Assembly: GCA_903921605.1 (NCBI GenBank)
Contig: CAIXQV010000665.1
Coordinates: 1 to 20,240 of the forward strand
Reading direction: 5' to 3'
Length of the DNA: 20,240 bases
Origin: an uncultured Planctomycetaceae bacterium
GTDB lineage: Bacteria; Planctomycetota; Planctomycetia; Planctomycetales; Planctomycetaceae
The notes below the pieces were generated by a model. The model made no database searches. It saw only the letters and a program-made list of their open reading frames with translations, and had not been told where the DNA came from. Below are positions 1-8,734 of this stretch, one piece after another. The position numbers and the translations under genes are program-made. Numbering within the stretch: position 1 is the first letter of the stretch; every line of letters begins with the position of its first letter.

Positions 1-260
1 TTGGATGCCTCAAATTCGCTCAGGACGACTCTCAGGCTTTGGCAGGCAGAGCAGGCCGCACATGTTGGACGAAACAGTGTCCTGCCGAAGCGACGCCAGC
101 CGCGCGACAAAAGTTGCTCGTAACGCGCCTCCGTCAGCTTGTAGGCCAGACGATAAGTCATTTTCGCGGTTTGGCCCGGCAGATAGGAGCAGGGCGTGGG
201 AGTTCCTTCGATTTCCAGCTCTCCGGAAGGCTCGTCGCGTGATAAGTCGTCATTGACCAT
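1..260 (-). CDS. bpt: Aspartate/glutamate leucyltransferase (Bpt), 5' part only
   Basis: Bpt transfers leucine from Leu-tRNA to proteins with N-terminal Asp or Glu, marking them for ClpS/ClpAP degradation (bacterial N-degron pathway, cytoplasm). Translating the minus strand from the ATG at 260 gives 86 residues that run off the window edge. They match the N-terminal Ate/Bpt domain: CSYLPG (residues 24-29), then a 'YEQLLSRGWRRFGRTLFRP' block (47-65), then a Cys-rich CAACSAC stretch (C67, C70, C73) leading into 'LRV'. The start has a GGAAAG site about six bases upstream. Bpt proteins are usually 230-260 residues, so about two thirds lies outside. The gene is divergent from trpD across 166 bp. 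Seen: the motifs and the open frame. Inferred: leucyl rather than arginyl specificity, since the C-terminal domain is not visible. Confidence 0.88.
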   Translation of the reverse strand, partial: MVNDDLSRDEPSGELEIEGTPTPCSYLPGQTAKMTYRLAYKLTEARYEQLLSRGWRRFGRTLFRPTCAACSACQSLRVVLSEFEAS

Positions 261-426
261 AGTAAACTTTCCGAAACGACATCGCTGGTTTCGGGCTGTT
301 GAGTAAGAGAGACTGCCGCGACACCAGAACGACCGATGCCGTTTCTGAATTGTTGGACGATCGCCAGAATCATTCTACTGACTGAGCTGATCGCCTTCTG
401 AAATCGTCCGAATTGAATGAATCGAA

Positions 427-1458
427 ATGAACGAAACTCTGAAGAACGCTGTCGACCTGCTGCTTCTAAGGCAAGATCTCACCGATGCCGACGCCTGCCA
501 GTGCATCGGCGCGATCATGGATGGACAATGTGATCCAGTCGATATTGCCTCCTTTCTGACAGCCATGGCCTGCAAAGGTCCGGTTGCCGATGAAATCGTC
601 GGGGCCGCTCGTGCGATGAGACGGCGAGCGACCCCGATTGTCACATCGCGCCAACATCTGCTGGACACCTGCGGAACCGGTGGAGATCGCCTGCATACGT
701 TTAACATCAGCACGGCGACCGCGATTCTGGCAGCAGCTTGCGAAGTTCCTGTCGCGAAGCATGGCAATCGCAGCGTGTCCAGTTCCAGTGGATCTGCTGA
801 TGTGCTGGAAAGTCTGGGCGTGAATATTTCATTGACTCCTGAAGGAGCTGGTCGCTGTCTTGACGAGATCGGCATCGCCTTTTGTTTCGCACCGTTAGTT
901 CACGGAGCGATGAAGCATGCGGCACCGGTCAGAAAACAACTGGGCTTCCCGACGATCTTTAATCTTCTGGGGCCTCTGACAAATCCTGCCGGCGCAGAAT
1001 ATCAATTGCTGGGAGCCAGCTCGTTTGCTCGCGCGGAACTGCTGGCCTCTGCATTGGCCGCGTTGGGGGGGCGTCGTTCGATTGTCGTCTGTGGCAACGA
1101 CGAGCTGGATGAAGTGTCACTGTGGGGCACAACTCGAGCATTCGAAATCCATGGCGGGCAAGTGACGCTTCAAACCTGGACGGCTGACTCGTTCGGATTA
1201 TCGGAATGCTCCGTGGATGCATTGCGAGTCAGCTCGGCGGCAGAGAGCGGAGCGGTGATTCAGTCGATCTTTCGAGGCACAGCTCCCATCCCCGCGTCTA
1301 TGGTTCTGGCGAATACGGCCGCGGCTTTGTTAGCCTGTGAACGAGTGACTGACCTTAAAGCGGGAGTAAAGATTGCCTCCGATGCAATTCACTCCGGCGC
1401 AGCTCTGAAAACTCTGAATCATCTGATCGAATGGACGCAGGCTCAGAGCCAGAGCTGA
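427..1458 (+). CDS. trpD: Anthranilate phosphoribosyltransferase
   Basis: TrpD joins anthranilate to PRPP to give phosphoribosyl-anthranilate, the second step of tryptophan synthesis from chorismate (cytoplasm). The 343-residue protein has normal length for the family. It has an N-terminal helical region (1-70), then GTGGD (83-87) and NIST (93-96) for PRPP binding. The block KHGNRSVSSSSGSADVLE (111-128) follows, then 'HAAPVRKQLGFPTIFNLLGP' (164-183) and the Mg-binding DE pair in 'NDELDEVS' (D228, E229). No clear Shine-Dalgarno site precedes the ATG. No other trp gene is in the window, so it stands alone as trp genes often do outside enterobacteria. No leader peptide with tandem Trp codons is visible in 261-426. 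The downstream gene lies 63 bp away on the same strand, so co-transcription is possible without a clear functional link. The thymidine phosphorylase family shares the fold, but the motifs are TrpD-like. Confidence 0.93.
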   Translation: MNETLKNAVDLLLLRQDLTDADACQCIGAIMDGQCDPVDIASFLTAMACKGPVADEIVGAARAMRRRATPIVTSRQHLLDTCGTGGDRLHTFNISTATAILAAACEVPVAKHGNRSVSSSSGSADVLESLGVNISLTPEGAGRCLDEIGIAFCFAPLVHGAMKHAAPVRKQLGFPTIFNLLGPLTNPAGAEYQLLGASSFARAELLASALAALGGRRSIVVCGNDELDEVSLWGTTRAFEIHGGQVTLQTWTADSFGLSECSVDALRVSSAAESGAVIQSIFRGTAPIPASMVLANTAAALLACERVTDLKAGVKIASDAIHSGAALKTLNHLIEWTQAQSQS

Positions 1459-1521
1459 ACATGCTGATTACGCCGAGAAAGAAAATCGGTGGTTCGAATC
1501 TAAAAACAGGACTGAGAATTA

Positions 1522-3306
1522 ATGTCATCGGATTCTCCGCAGTCCTCAATCGGCGGATTTCACGGACGCTATCTGCGAATCGATCTGACGAAAGGTGAGC
1601 CAACTTCGGTTCCTTTGGAGGCCGCTTTTCTGAGAAGTTATCTCGGAGGGGCAGGTCTTGGTGTGGCAATTCTGCTGCGTGAAGAATCGGCTGGCGTCGA
1701 TCCACTGTCCCCGGAAGCCGCACTAGCGTTTGTGTTCAGTCCGTTAGTCGGCAGCCCGTTGACCACCTCCGCCAAGTTCGCTGTAGTCAGCAAAAGCCCT
1801 TTGACAAATCGGATTAATGATTCGCTGGCCAGTAGTGGATTTGCCATTGCTGGAAAGAGAACGGGGTTCGACGCAATTGTGCTGATTGGAAAAGCAAAGT
1901 CGCCTTCGGTTCTGATTATTGACGACGACCAAATTCGGCTTGAGCCGGCCGATGATTATTCAGGACTTACTAACCGGGAGACTCAGCAATTGCTTCGCAG
2001 TCGTATCGGGATGGACTTCCAGACGGCCACGATTGGCCCAGCCGGAGAACGTCTCGTTCATTACGCGACCATTTCTCATGATGGTCGCCATGCTGGTCGA
2101 GGTGGCAGCGGGGCGGTGCTGGGTTCCAAGAACATCAAGGCGATTGCGGTCCGAGGTTCTCATCGAGTCACCTGGGCTCGAACTTCAGAGCTGATGACTC
2201 TTGCCAAACAGCTGTCCGAGAAATCATTTGGTCCGGCCACAGCCAAGTATCGTGAGCTGGGTACAGCCTCCAATCTGCTGACATTCAATCGGCTGAATGT
2301 TCTGCCCACGCATAATTTTCAAAAAGGTAGTTTCCCCGGTGCCATTGAAATCTCGCCGGAAGAACTGAGCGTTGCTCGCGAGAGAACTCGAAGCTCCTGT
2401 GCGGCCTGCACGATTGGCTGCGAACATCTTTACAGTCTGAAAACTGGCGGCGAACCGGTGCGGCTGGAGTACGAAAATCTCTTCGCGCTCGGGCCGATGT
2501 GTGGCATCAACGATCCTGAAATTGTACTGAAAGCCTCGCAACTGTGTGATGAAGCGGGGCTCGACACCATCAGTGCCGGGGGCACAATCGGGTTTGCGAT
2601 GGAATGCGTTCAGCGAGGACTGCTGAAAGATTGCGACTGGCTGCAATTTGGTTCGGGCGAGGCCTTGCTAAGGGCACTGAATCTAATCATCAGCGGCGAA
2701 GGAATCGGTCGCATGCTGGCTCTCGGCAGCCGCGCGATGGCACATGAAGTGGGTGGCAATTCGCTCGACTTTGCGCCGCAGGTTAAGGGGCTGGAGTTTC
2801 CCGGTTATGATCCGCGAGGACTCCAGATGATGGCTCTTGGTTTTGCGGTCGGAACACGCGGAGCTGACCATAATCGCTCGGGAGCCTATGAGGTCGATTT
2901 TTCGGATGCCGTTGATCGCCGCAAAGTTGGCCCGGAGTCTGTTCATCTTGCGATCGAAACCGAAGACAAAGCTGCAGTGATGGATTCACTGATTCTGTGC
3001 AAATTTCTGCGAGCAGTCTTTCAGGATTTCTTTGCGGAGTCTGCAGAGATTCTTGCACTTGTCACGGGATGGGACGTCACGGCCGCAGAACTTCGTGCCA
3101 CCGCCCAGCGAATCGTGGCGGCTCGCAAGCGATTCAACATTCTTGCGGGCTGGACGCCCGCCGAAGATACTCTCCCGCAGCGACTGTTGCAGGAGGCAAT
3201 CCCCGAGGATGCTCGCGCACATTTGTCAGAAGATCGCCTGATGTCGCTCATCAAAGCCTACAATCTGGCGCGAGGATGGACGGCGGACGGCTGGCTGCCG
3301 GACTGA
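1522..3306 (+). CDS. Aldehyde:ferredoxin oxidoreductase family protein (tungsten-type)
   Basis: Members of this family oxidise aldehydes or related substrates to carboxylic acids, using a bis-pterin tungsten (or molybdenum) cofactor and one [4Fe-4S] cluster and passing electrons to ferredoxin (cytoplasm). The 594-residue protein has the usual length (about 600). It begins with the typical 'GGFHGRYLRIDLT' (11-23) and 'YLGGAGLG' (40-47). The cluster ligands are C293, C296 and C300 (CxxCxxxC), plus C493 in 'DSLILC', nearly the same spacing as in the Pyrococcus furiosus enzyme. 'TRGADH' with H450 matches the conserved active-site region. The N-terminal pterin segment shows 'GRHAGRGGSGAVLGSKNIKA' (188-207). 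The start is ATG with a weak AGGA about ten bases upstream. Substrate cannot be told. No cofactor-synthesis, ferredoxin or tungstate-transport gene is adjacent. A MITE-like element begins just after its stop. Confidence 0.9.
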   Translation: MSSDSPQSSIGGFHGRYLRIDLTKGEPTSVPLEAAFLRSYLGGAGLGVAILLREESAGVDPLSPEAALAFVFSPLVGSPLTTSAKFAVVSKSPLTNRINDSLASSGFAIAGKRTGFDAIVLIGKAKSPSVLIIDDDQIRLEPADDYSGLTNRETQQLLRSRIGMDFQTATIGPAGERLVHYATISHDGRHAGRGGSGAVLGSKNIKAIAVRGSHRVTWARTSELMTLAKQLSEKSFGPATAKYRELGTASNLLTFNRLNVLPTHNFQKGSFPGAIEISPEELSVARERTRSSCAACTIGCEHLYSLKTGGEPVRLEYENLFALGPMCGINDPEIVLKASQLCDEAGLDTISAGGTIGFAMECVQRGLLKDCDWLQFGSGEALLRALNLIISGEGIGRMLALGSRAMAHEVGGNSLDFAPQVKGLEFPGYDPRGLQMMALGFAVGTRGADHNRSGAYEVDFSDAVDRRKVGPESVHLAIETEDKAAVMDSLILCKFLRAVFQDFFAESAEILALVTGWDVTAAELRATAQRIVAARKRFNILAGWTPAEDTLPQRLLQEAIPEDARAHLSEDRLMSLIKAYNLARGWTADGWLPD

Positions 3307-3309
3307 GTT

Positions 3310-3408
3310 ATCCAGAGGGGTGCAGTCGCGGATGATTGTCAAGATGGGAGGACGAGGCTTCTGCCGAGCCACTTCACTGCCGAAATCCGCGACTGCACCC
3401 ATCCAGAG
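3310..3408. mobile_element. MITE-like element with 16-bp TIRs and 8-bp direct repeats
   Basis: An 83-bp core (3318-3400) starts with GGGTGCAGTCGCGGAT (3318-3333) and ends with its exact reverse complement ATCCGCGACTGCACCC (3385-3400). Both outer edges are flanked immediately by the same octamer ATCCAGAG (3310-3317 and 3401-3408), as expected for a target-site duplication. No transposase frame fits in the 51-bp interior, which itself contains a small GGCT/AGCC inverted pair. The left repeat starts three bases after the oxidoreductase stop codon. The structure is that of a miniature inverted-repeat transposable element mobilised in trans. Eight-base duplications occur in several IS families (for example IS6, IS66, ISL3), but the ends are not recognised here. 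No T-run follows the hairpin, so it is not a classical terminator. Confidence 0.75.
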
Positions 3409-3579
3409 AAGGGATTCCCTCCGACTATACAAAGCCCGACAAGGATTTGGTAAGGTTCTAAATTGAAGCTTTCAGCTCAAGCGGCCAGGATTGCCAGACA
3501 AATTCGGCGGTCGGCAGGGTTTAGAAAATTCAGCCTCACGAGTTCGTCGAAAAACACGGCAGGTTTCAGGAATCACAGA

Positions 3580-4482
3580 GTGGCAAGCGGAACGTCTCAG
3601 TTTACATCGCTCTTCGACAATGCCCTGCTGAATCAGATTGAGCGGATGAGGCTGCGGCCGATTCGTCGGCTGACCAATCGCAGTCGTGGGGAGCATCTCT
3701 CCGGAAAGGGCGGTAGCAGCACCGACTTCGCGGACTATCGAGATTACGCGGCCGGAGACGACTTGCGATATGTCGACTGGAATATCTTCGCCCGTCTGCG
3801 ACGTCCCTATATCAAACAGTTTCAGCACGAAGAGGAAATGCATGTCGTGCTGCTGGTGGATGCGTCCACATCAATGTTGTTTGAAGACAAGCTGTTGCGA
3901 GCTCGACAAGCAGCCGCCGCATTCGGAATCATGGGACTTTTGAACGTCGAACGCGTCAGCGCGTATGCGATTCATTCCCAGCCGGAAAAGCCGTGGATGT
4001 TTCCGCCGGGCGCGGGAAGAACTCGCATTCGCCAGTTGCTGGCCTTTATGGAACAACTGGAAGGCGGCGGCAACGTGCCGATTGAAAAAGCCATCGAGAC
4101 CATGCTGAGATTTCATCGAGGTCGCGGTGTGGCCATCATCATCAGCGATTTTTTAACGTTCGGTGATATCAGTCGCCCCATGAATATGCTTTACAGTTCC
4201 GGACTGGAAGTCTGGGGTCTGCAGATTTTGGCCGAGTCAGAAATCAATCCGAACGTGCAGGGAGATCTGCGATTCGTCGACAGTGAAACTCAGGAAACGC
4301 TCGACATCACGAATGCGTCAGAGTTGCTGAACGTCTACAACGATCAGCGATTATGGTTGCAGAGTCAACTCGATACGATGTGTCGCAGTCGGCAGGGACG
4401 GTTCCTGTCGGCCAGTTCCGGGTCCTCCATTCAGTCGATCCTGTTTGATCAACTGTGTCGTCAGGGGTGGATTCTGCGATGA
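3580..4482 (+). CDS. DUF58 domain protein (VWA-like, MoxR-associated type)
   Basis: DUF58 proteins accompany MoxR AAA+ ATPases and BatA-like VWA proteins and are thought to act in chaperone-like assembly at the membrane; the biochemical role is unsettled. From the GTG at 3580 the protein has 300 residues. It shows the family start 'LFDNALLNQIERMRLRPIRR' (11-30), the hallmark 'DYRDYAAGDDLRYVDWNIFA' (52-71), then a VWA-like core with MIDAS DASTS (D94, S96, S98). The frame is open upstream to a TTG at 3463, but those 39 extra residues are basic and low in complexity. The GTG has an AGGA eight bases upstream and puts the conserved region close to the N-terminus, so it is preferred; the TTG start remains possible. 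The stop overlaps the next start (ATGA). The expected moxR gene is not upstream; the MITE-like element and the oxidoreductase are. Confidence 0.88.
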   Translation: MASGTSQFTSLFDNALLNQIERMRLRPIRRLTNRSRGEHLSGKGGSSTDFADYRDYAAGDDLRYVDWNIFARLRRPYIKQFQHEEEMHVVLLVDASTSMLFEDKLLRARQAAAAFGIMGLLNVERVSAYAIHSQPEKPWMFPPGAGRTRIRQLLAFMEQLEGGGNVPIEKAIETMLRFHRGRGVAIIISDFLTFGDISRPMNMLYSSGLEVWGLQILAESEINPNVQGDLRFVDSETQETLDITNASELLNVYNDQRLWLQSQLDTMCRSRQGRFLSASSGSSIQSILFDQLCRQGWILR

Positions 4483-6359
4483 GATGGCCCAGCTTTGTGA
4501 ATCTGTTTGGAGCCTGGTTCTTCCTGGCGCTGATCCCGCTGATCATTCTTTACTTCCTGAAACTGCGGCGGCCGAAGATGGAAGTCCCATCGCTGGTGCT
4601 GTGGCAAAGCGTGGTCAATGACCAACGAGTGAACTCGCCGTTTCAAAAGTTTCGCCGCAATCTTCTGCTGTTACTGCAGATCCTGCTGTTGTGTCTTTTG
4701 GTGCTCGCACTCATGCAGCCGTTTTTGTCTGCGGATGCTGAAGTGGCTCAGTACATGCCCGTGCTGATTGACTGTTCGGCCAGCATGGCGGCTACGGATG
4801 AGATTACTGGCAAGAGTCGTCTGGAGCTTGTTAAAGAACAGGTTCGTGAGCAGATCGGAAGTTTATCCGGCGATCAGAAGATGTCTCTGTTTTCGTTTTC
4901 TGCGACCGGACGCCGCCTGACCGATTTCACCAGTGACCGACGTCAATTGTTGAAGGCTCTGGATCTGCTTGAACCTTCCGATCTGCCCGGACAGTTGGAT
5001 GATGTGCTCCGCATGGCGGCCGCGTACACTCGCACGTTTCCTATTGAAACTGTCACGATCATGACGGACGGCAATCTGCCCGATCAGGTCGATTTTGAAC
5101 TGCCGTTTTCTTTGGATGTTCGACGAGTCGACGCTGGCGGTGCAAATATTGGCATCACAGAAATGAGTGCTCGACGCAGTGGACCGCAGGAGTGGGAAGT
5201 CTTCGTGCGAGTTTCGGGATCGTCCGTCGATCTGCGCGGAGCAGAGTTGAAGTTCTTCGAGAACAATGTGGAAACGAATTCTCAACCGATTGAGGTTTCC
5301 AATGAGGAAGCCGAGCGGCTGGTGTTTCCCGTCTCGTCAGCGGAATCAAGATTACTGGAAGCAAGACTGGTTCCCACGGGCTTTGATTCCATGGCAGTTG
5401 ATAACAGCGTCTGGTTGACGTTGCCTGCGGCGCGACCGTTGAAGATCTGGACCTCGCCCAAGCTCGCTTCGTGGCGGCATGCCATTCGAGTTCTCTCGAA
5501 TATCGAACAGGAAGACGGGACCGACGAGCAGCCCAAAGGTTCTGACTACGATCTAATCATCAGTGATGCCGCCGACCTTGGCGGAGCGATTGCTCCGGTG
5601 CAGGTTTTTGTGGGCGTCATTCCGGACGATTTGAAGACGATGATCGAGGTGAGAGAGGACGTCGACTATGTTGTTGACTGGAATCGGACGGCTCCGTTTT
5701 TAAGGCATGTCCAGCTCGCTGATCTGGAGATCGGTGAACAGCCTCGACTTGCCACGGGGCTTAGTGCGAAGGAGCTGGAAGAGCTGGGATATGAAGTGCT
5801 GATTGACGGAAAAACCGGGCCTTTACTGCTGCAGCGGCGGGAAGGCCTGAGTGTTTCGTATTGGTTTACGTTCCATACGGATCGATCAACGTTGCCGTAT
5901 CGAGTTGGCTTCCCGATTATCGCTGCAAACGCCGTTGAGTCGGCTCTGAAGCAGGCCTCGCTGTCGGAAGTGTCTGCGGCCCCGACGGGAGTTCTTCCGG
6001 TGATCAGTGTCGAAGCGGATCGCAACTACACAATCAAAACTCCGGATGGTCAGCAGATCCCGGCAACATCAACCCCGGTGGGAACTCTGTCAGGAATTCC
6101 AGCGGCAAAGGTCGGGCGATACGACATTCTGGACGGTAACGATGTCGCCACTTCGGTCGGAACAGGACTTCTGAATACGACGGAGTCGTCATTGAAGACC
6201 GTGGAAGCTCTGCGGTTTACGGAACTCACCGTTGCTGCGGAGAAGTCAGACCGAATTGATTCTGATCAGCCTCTGTGGTGGACTCTGGCTTTGCTCGCAT
6301 TCGGCGTCATGCTTTTCGAATGGTGGTACTTTCAAAGAGCACGAGGAGCCGCAGCATGA
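4479..6359 (+). CDS. BatA-like VWA domain membrane protein
   Basis: The 626-residue protein has the BatA N-terminal architecture. A membrane segment spans about 8-27 ('FGAWFFLALIPLIILYFLKL'), followed by 'RRPKMEVPSLVLWQ' (30-43). A second membrane segment lies at about 62-80, then a VWA domain with MIDAS DCSAS (D98, S100, S102). The VWA part includes 'VTIMTDGNLPD'. A long periplasmic-type region follows, and a C-terminal membrane helix ends in 'WWTLALLAFGVMLFEWWYFQ'. The start is the ATG at 4479, which overlaps the DUF58 stop as ATGA, so translation is coupled; an upstream in-frame start at 4455 is less likely. The C-terminus overlaps the next gene in the same way. Known of the family: BatA proteins in Bacteroides and Leptospira are linked to stress tolerance. 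Inferred: it forms a membrane complex with its operon partners. Confidence 0.88.
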   Translation: MRWPSFVNLFGAWFFLALIPLIILYFLKLRRPKMEVPSLVLWQSVVNDQRVNSPFQKFRRNLLLLLQILLLCLLVLALMQPFLSADAEVAQYMPVLIDCSASMAATDEITGKSRLELVKEQVREQIGSLSGDQKMSLFSFSATGRRLTDFTSDRRQLLKALDLLEPSDLPGQLDDVLRMAAAYTRTFPIETVTIMTDGNLPDQVDFELPFSLDVRRVDAGGANIGITEMSARRSGPQEWEVFVRVSGSSVDLRGAELKFFENNVETNSQPIEVSNEEAERLVFPVSSAESRLLEARLVPTGFDSMAVDNSVWLTLPAARPLKIWTSPKLASWRHAIRVLSNIEQEDGTDEQPKGSDYDLIISDAADLGGAIAPVQVFVGVIPDDLKTMIEVREDVDYVVDWNRTAPFLRHVQLADLEIGEQPRLATGLSAKELEELGYEVLIDGKTGPLLLQRREGLSVSYWFTFHTDRSTLPYRVGFPIIAANAVESALKQASLSEVSAAPTGVLPVISVEADRNYTIKTPDGQQIPATSTPVGTLSGIPAAKVGRYDILDGNDVATSVGTGLLNTTESSLKTVEALRFTELTVAAEKSDRIDSDQPLWWTLALLAFGVMLFEWWYFQRARGAAA

Positions 6360-8734
6360 GTCGACCGGTGCAGCGTGTTGCACTTATCAGCCGGAACGCG
6401 TTAGCGTCCGGTTTGTTCGCCCTTAAACGTTTGCGGTGTAAGCAACTTGCGGCAGCCCTTCTGACGTTGTTGGTATGGATTGTTCCAGGCTTGATCCTGG
6501 CCGCAGACAAGCCAATCGTCGGCCTGAAGATGGAGCTGATGTCGATTCGCAATCGCTCCTCAGGCCCATTGCCAGTGCGCTTCAGACTGGAATACAACCA
6601 GCCTCAGATGCTGGAAGGTGACCTGCAGTTGTCGATTTACGACGGACAGGATTTTTATACGGCTGAGGATCTGATTGCCAAGTTGCGATTCGATGACATC
6701 GTACTGGTTGGTCAGGACTATCAGTTCAATGTCGTCTTACCTCCGTGCCGAACATCGACGGTGCGAAACTGGTCGATCGAAGCTGTGTTCATCACGGAGT
6801 CGGGACCGATTCCTTTGAGCTCAATTATTGACAAGCAGAATCCTCCGGAAGCATTCGACCTCATCACGTCTAATCCTGCGGAGCGAAGCGTACTTTTGTG
6901 TTCCTGTTGTGCCGAGTCGATTGGTCAGAGTGCCAGTAAGAATCGTCGGTTTCTGGAGACTGCCTTGTCTCTGGAGAACTACAACCCTTTGAATCAATCG
7001 GTGGATGAGAATTCGCAGGCAACAGCTCAGGAAGCCGCTGAGTCACTTGCCCCAAACTGGGCCGGTCGATCGATCATTCATTTTGCCGGGCAATGGGTGG
7101 CTCGCGATCTGCCGCTCGATCCTCTTTCGTATTGTGCTTTCGACCTCGTCCTGCTTTCCGACGGCGCATTGGCTCGGTTGAATCAGGATCAGATGGACGG
7201 ACTGTCAAAGTGGGTACGAGCCGGGGGTAGCGTTTGCATTCTGCCTGATGCTCCCATGAAGCCTATGCATCTGGAGTTGCTCAGAACATTACTCGGTAAA
7301 CAGCAGAGTGATGCCGCTGACCTGACATTGGATGACGAGGGCCGCTTGATTGTCGTCAGTGACGAGAACGATCCACTACTGATGAATCACTTCGGACTTG
7401 GGCGAGCACTGATCTTGCCGGTAGTCGAGGACCTCGAACAGCGTCTGGGCAAAGAAGATCTCGGGCAGGTCGTTGCGTTTCTGTGGAAGGTTCGCTGCAA
7501 CAACGGAATTTGGAACGGAGAAAAGTGGGCCGCCACGAATTACCTGAATCAACTTCGAGCGACCGGCATCGATGTTCAGACGGATGAAATCGGGGCTTAT
7601 GTCACTGATGAGAGTCTCGGGGATAAGGAACGCTGGAATCTCCTCCGACCGTTGCTTAATGACCGTCAGGAGAATGGGCGGCACTACCTCAACACGCAAT
7701 ACCTTGAAAGTTTTTTTGGTGGTTCGGAAAGGCTGAATCCGCGAACTGAATTGTTGCTCTCGTTTGGTGAGCAACTTCTGCTGCCCGAAGATGTCGAAAT
7801 GGTTCCGACGTGGGTCATCGGACTAATTCTGTCTGGATACGTGTTAACCATCGGGCCCGTTGATTATTTCGTGCTGGGCTGGCTGAGACTGCGAAAGTAC
7901 ACGTGGGTTGTTTTCCCGATCGTCACGGTCTGCTTTACCTTTCTGACCATCGCGGTCGCTCATGACTATATGAGCAGTGAAGATACAGGCGGACGACTTG
8001 TGATTACCGATGTTGTGGACAACGGGATTCCTGCGCGTCAAACAGTTCTGGAGACATTGTTCCTCGGAGCAAAAACCGAGATTACAACCAACCACAAATC
8101 ACAACTCGTGGTCCAGGCGGAGGATTCTCCCACGGATGCAGACTGGGTCAACGCGTATGGCAACGGCCCTGAACGCAAGTCTGATACTCCGTTGAGTTAC
8201 GCTGGCCACTTTCCTCAGAACTACACAATCCGCCAGGAGGTACAGCAGTGGTCACCAGTTTCGCTGCGTATGCTGTCGCTTGAGCCTGAAGGTGTCAAAC
8301 TTCCAGCGATCGATTGGAATGACTCCACATTAGTGACGACACCCGAGGGAAATATTCGACTGAGAGCCGCTTTGCGTCAAAATCAGATCCCGATCCATTC
8401 TGCGGTGATCTACCACAACGGGACTCAGGAGGCACTTCTGGGGCAGTTGCCTGCGGCATTTCAAGCTGGTTCGGGCCAACAAGTCGGAATGACCGGCGAC
8501 AACATCCCCGGCAGCCGCACTATTGCGATTCAACAACTACTGTCTTATATCCCGACCGCTTCGAACAATACGGGACTGTTCCGAATTGTAAGCCAGGTCG
8601 CTCCACAGGGAGCCGGGTCTCTTGAAGATTTGGCGTTCTGGGATTCCTCAGATCCCAATCAATGGGCACTCGTCATCATGACGACGGATGGTGATGAGTT
8701 TCAGGTCTATAGAAAACTGTATCACGTTGATTGA
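6356..8734 (+). CDS. Large membrane protein with GATase1-like region, VWA operon partner
   Basis: The 792-residue protein starts with an ATG overlapping the previous stop (ATGA), preceded by GAGGAG about eight bases upstream. It has an N-terminal membrane or signal segment (about 30-49, 'QLAAALLTLLVWIVPGLIL'), then a beta-rich extracytoplasmic region. Next comes a segment resembling the GATase1-like fold, with 'FDLVLLSDGALARL' and 'LSKWVRAGGSVCILPDA' (roughly 262-302). Two membrane helices follow at about 484-508 and 516-540, in the arrangement 'YVLTIGPVDYFVLGWLRLRK' typical of planctomycete VWA-operon proteins. A long C-terminal domain follows. No catalytic Cys-His-Glu triad of true amidotransferases is apparent, so it is probably a structural or ligand-binding relative. 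It is the last gene of the first coupled block. A specific function is not known. Confidence 0.8.
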   Translation: MSRPVQRVALISRNALASGLFALKRLRCKQLAAALLTLLVWIVPGLILAADKPIVGLKMELMSIRNRSSGPLPVRFRLEYNQPQMLEGDLQLSIYDGQDFYTAEDLIAKLRFDDIVLVGQDYQFNVVLPPCRTSTVRNWSIEAVFITESGPIPLSSIIDKQNPPEAFDLITSNPAERSVLLCSCCAESIGQSASKNRRFLETALSLENYNPLNQSVDENSQATAQEAAESLAPNWAGRSIIHFAGQWVARDLPLDPLSYCAFDLVLLSDGALARLNQDQMDGLSKWVRAGGSVCILPDAPMKPMHLELLRTLLGKQQSDAADLTLDDEGRLIVVSDENDPLLMNHFGLGRALILPVVEDLEQRLGKEDLGQVVAFLWKVRCNNGIWNGEKWAATNYLNQLRATGIDVQTDEIGAYVTDESLGDKERWNLLRPLLNDRQENGRHYLNTQYLESFFGGSERLNPRTELLLSFGEQLLLPEDVEMVPTWVIGLILSGYVLTIGPVDYFVLGWLRLRKYTWVVFPIVTVCFTFLTIAVAHDYMSSEDTGGRLVITDVVDNGIPARQTVLETLFLGAKTEITTNHKSQLVVQAEDSPTDADWVNAYGNGPERKSDTPLSYAGHFPQNYTIRQEVQQWSPVSLRMLSLEPEGVKLPAIDWNDSTLVTTPEGNIRLRAALRQNQIPIHSAVIYHNGTQEALLGQLPAAFQAGSGQQVGMTGDNIPGSRTIAIQQLLSYIPTASNNTGLFRIVSQVAPQGAGSLEDLAFWDSSDPNQWALVIMTTDGDEFQVYRKLYHVD

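Noticed and set aside
158..373. A 71-codon minus-strand frame at the left end
   Set aside because: It overlaps bpt in another frame; the bpt frame has the family motifs and a better start.
261..426. A tryptophan attenuator or riboswitch before trpD
   Set aside because: No short leader with tandem Trp codons and no terminator/antiterminator pair could be seen.
375..875. A 166-codon minus-strand open frame inside trpD
   Set aside because: It is antisense to a gene with clear TrpD motifs, and its product is a low-complexity Ser/Arg-rich shadow.
3318..3400. The inverted repeat as a rho-independent terminator
   Set aside because: No T-run follows, the loop is about 50 bases, and exact flanking octamers point to insertion instead.
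3226..3432. A minus-strand frame crossing the inverted-repeat element
   Set aside because: It runs through both repeats and into the oxidoreductase gene, with no recognisable domain; it is a by-product of the element.
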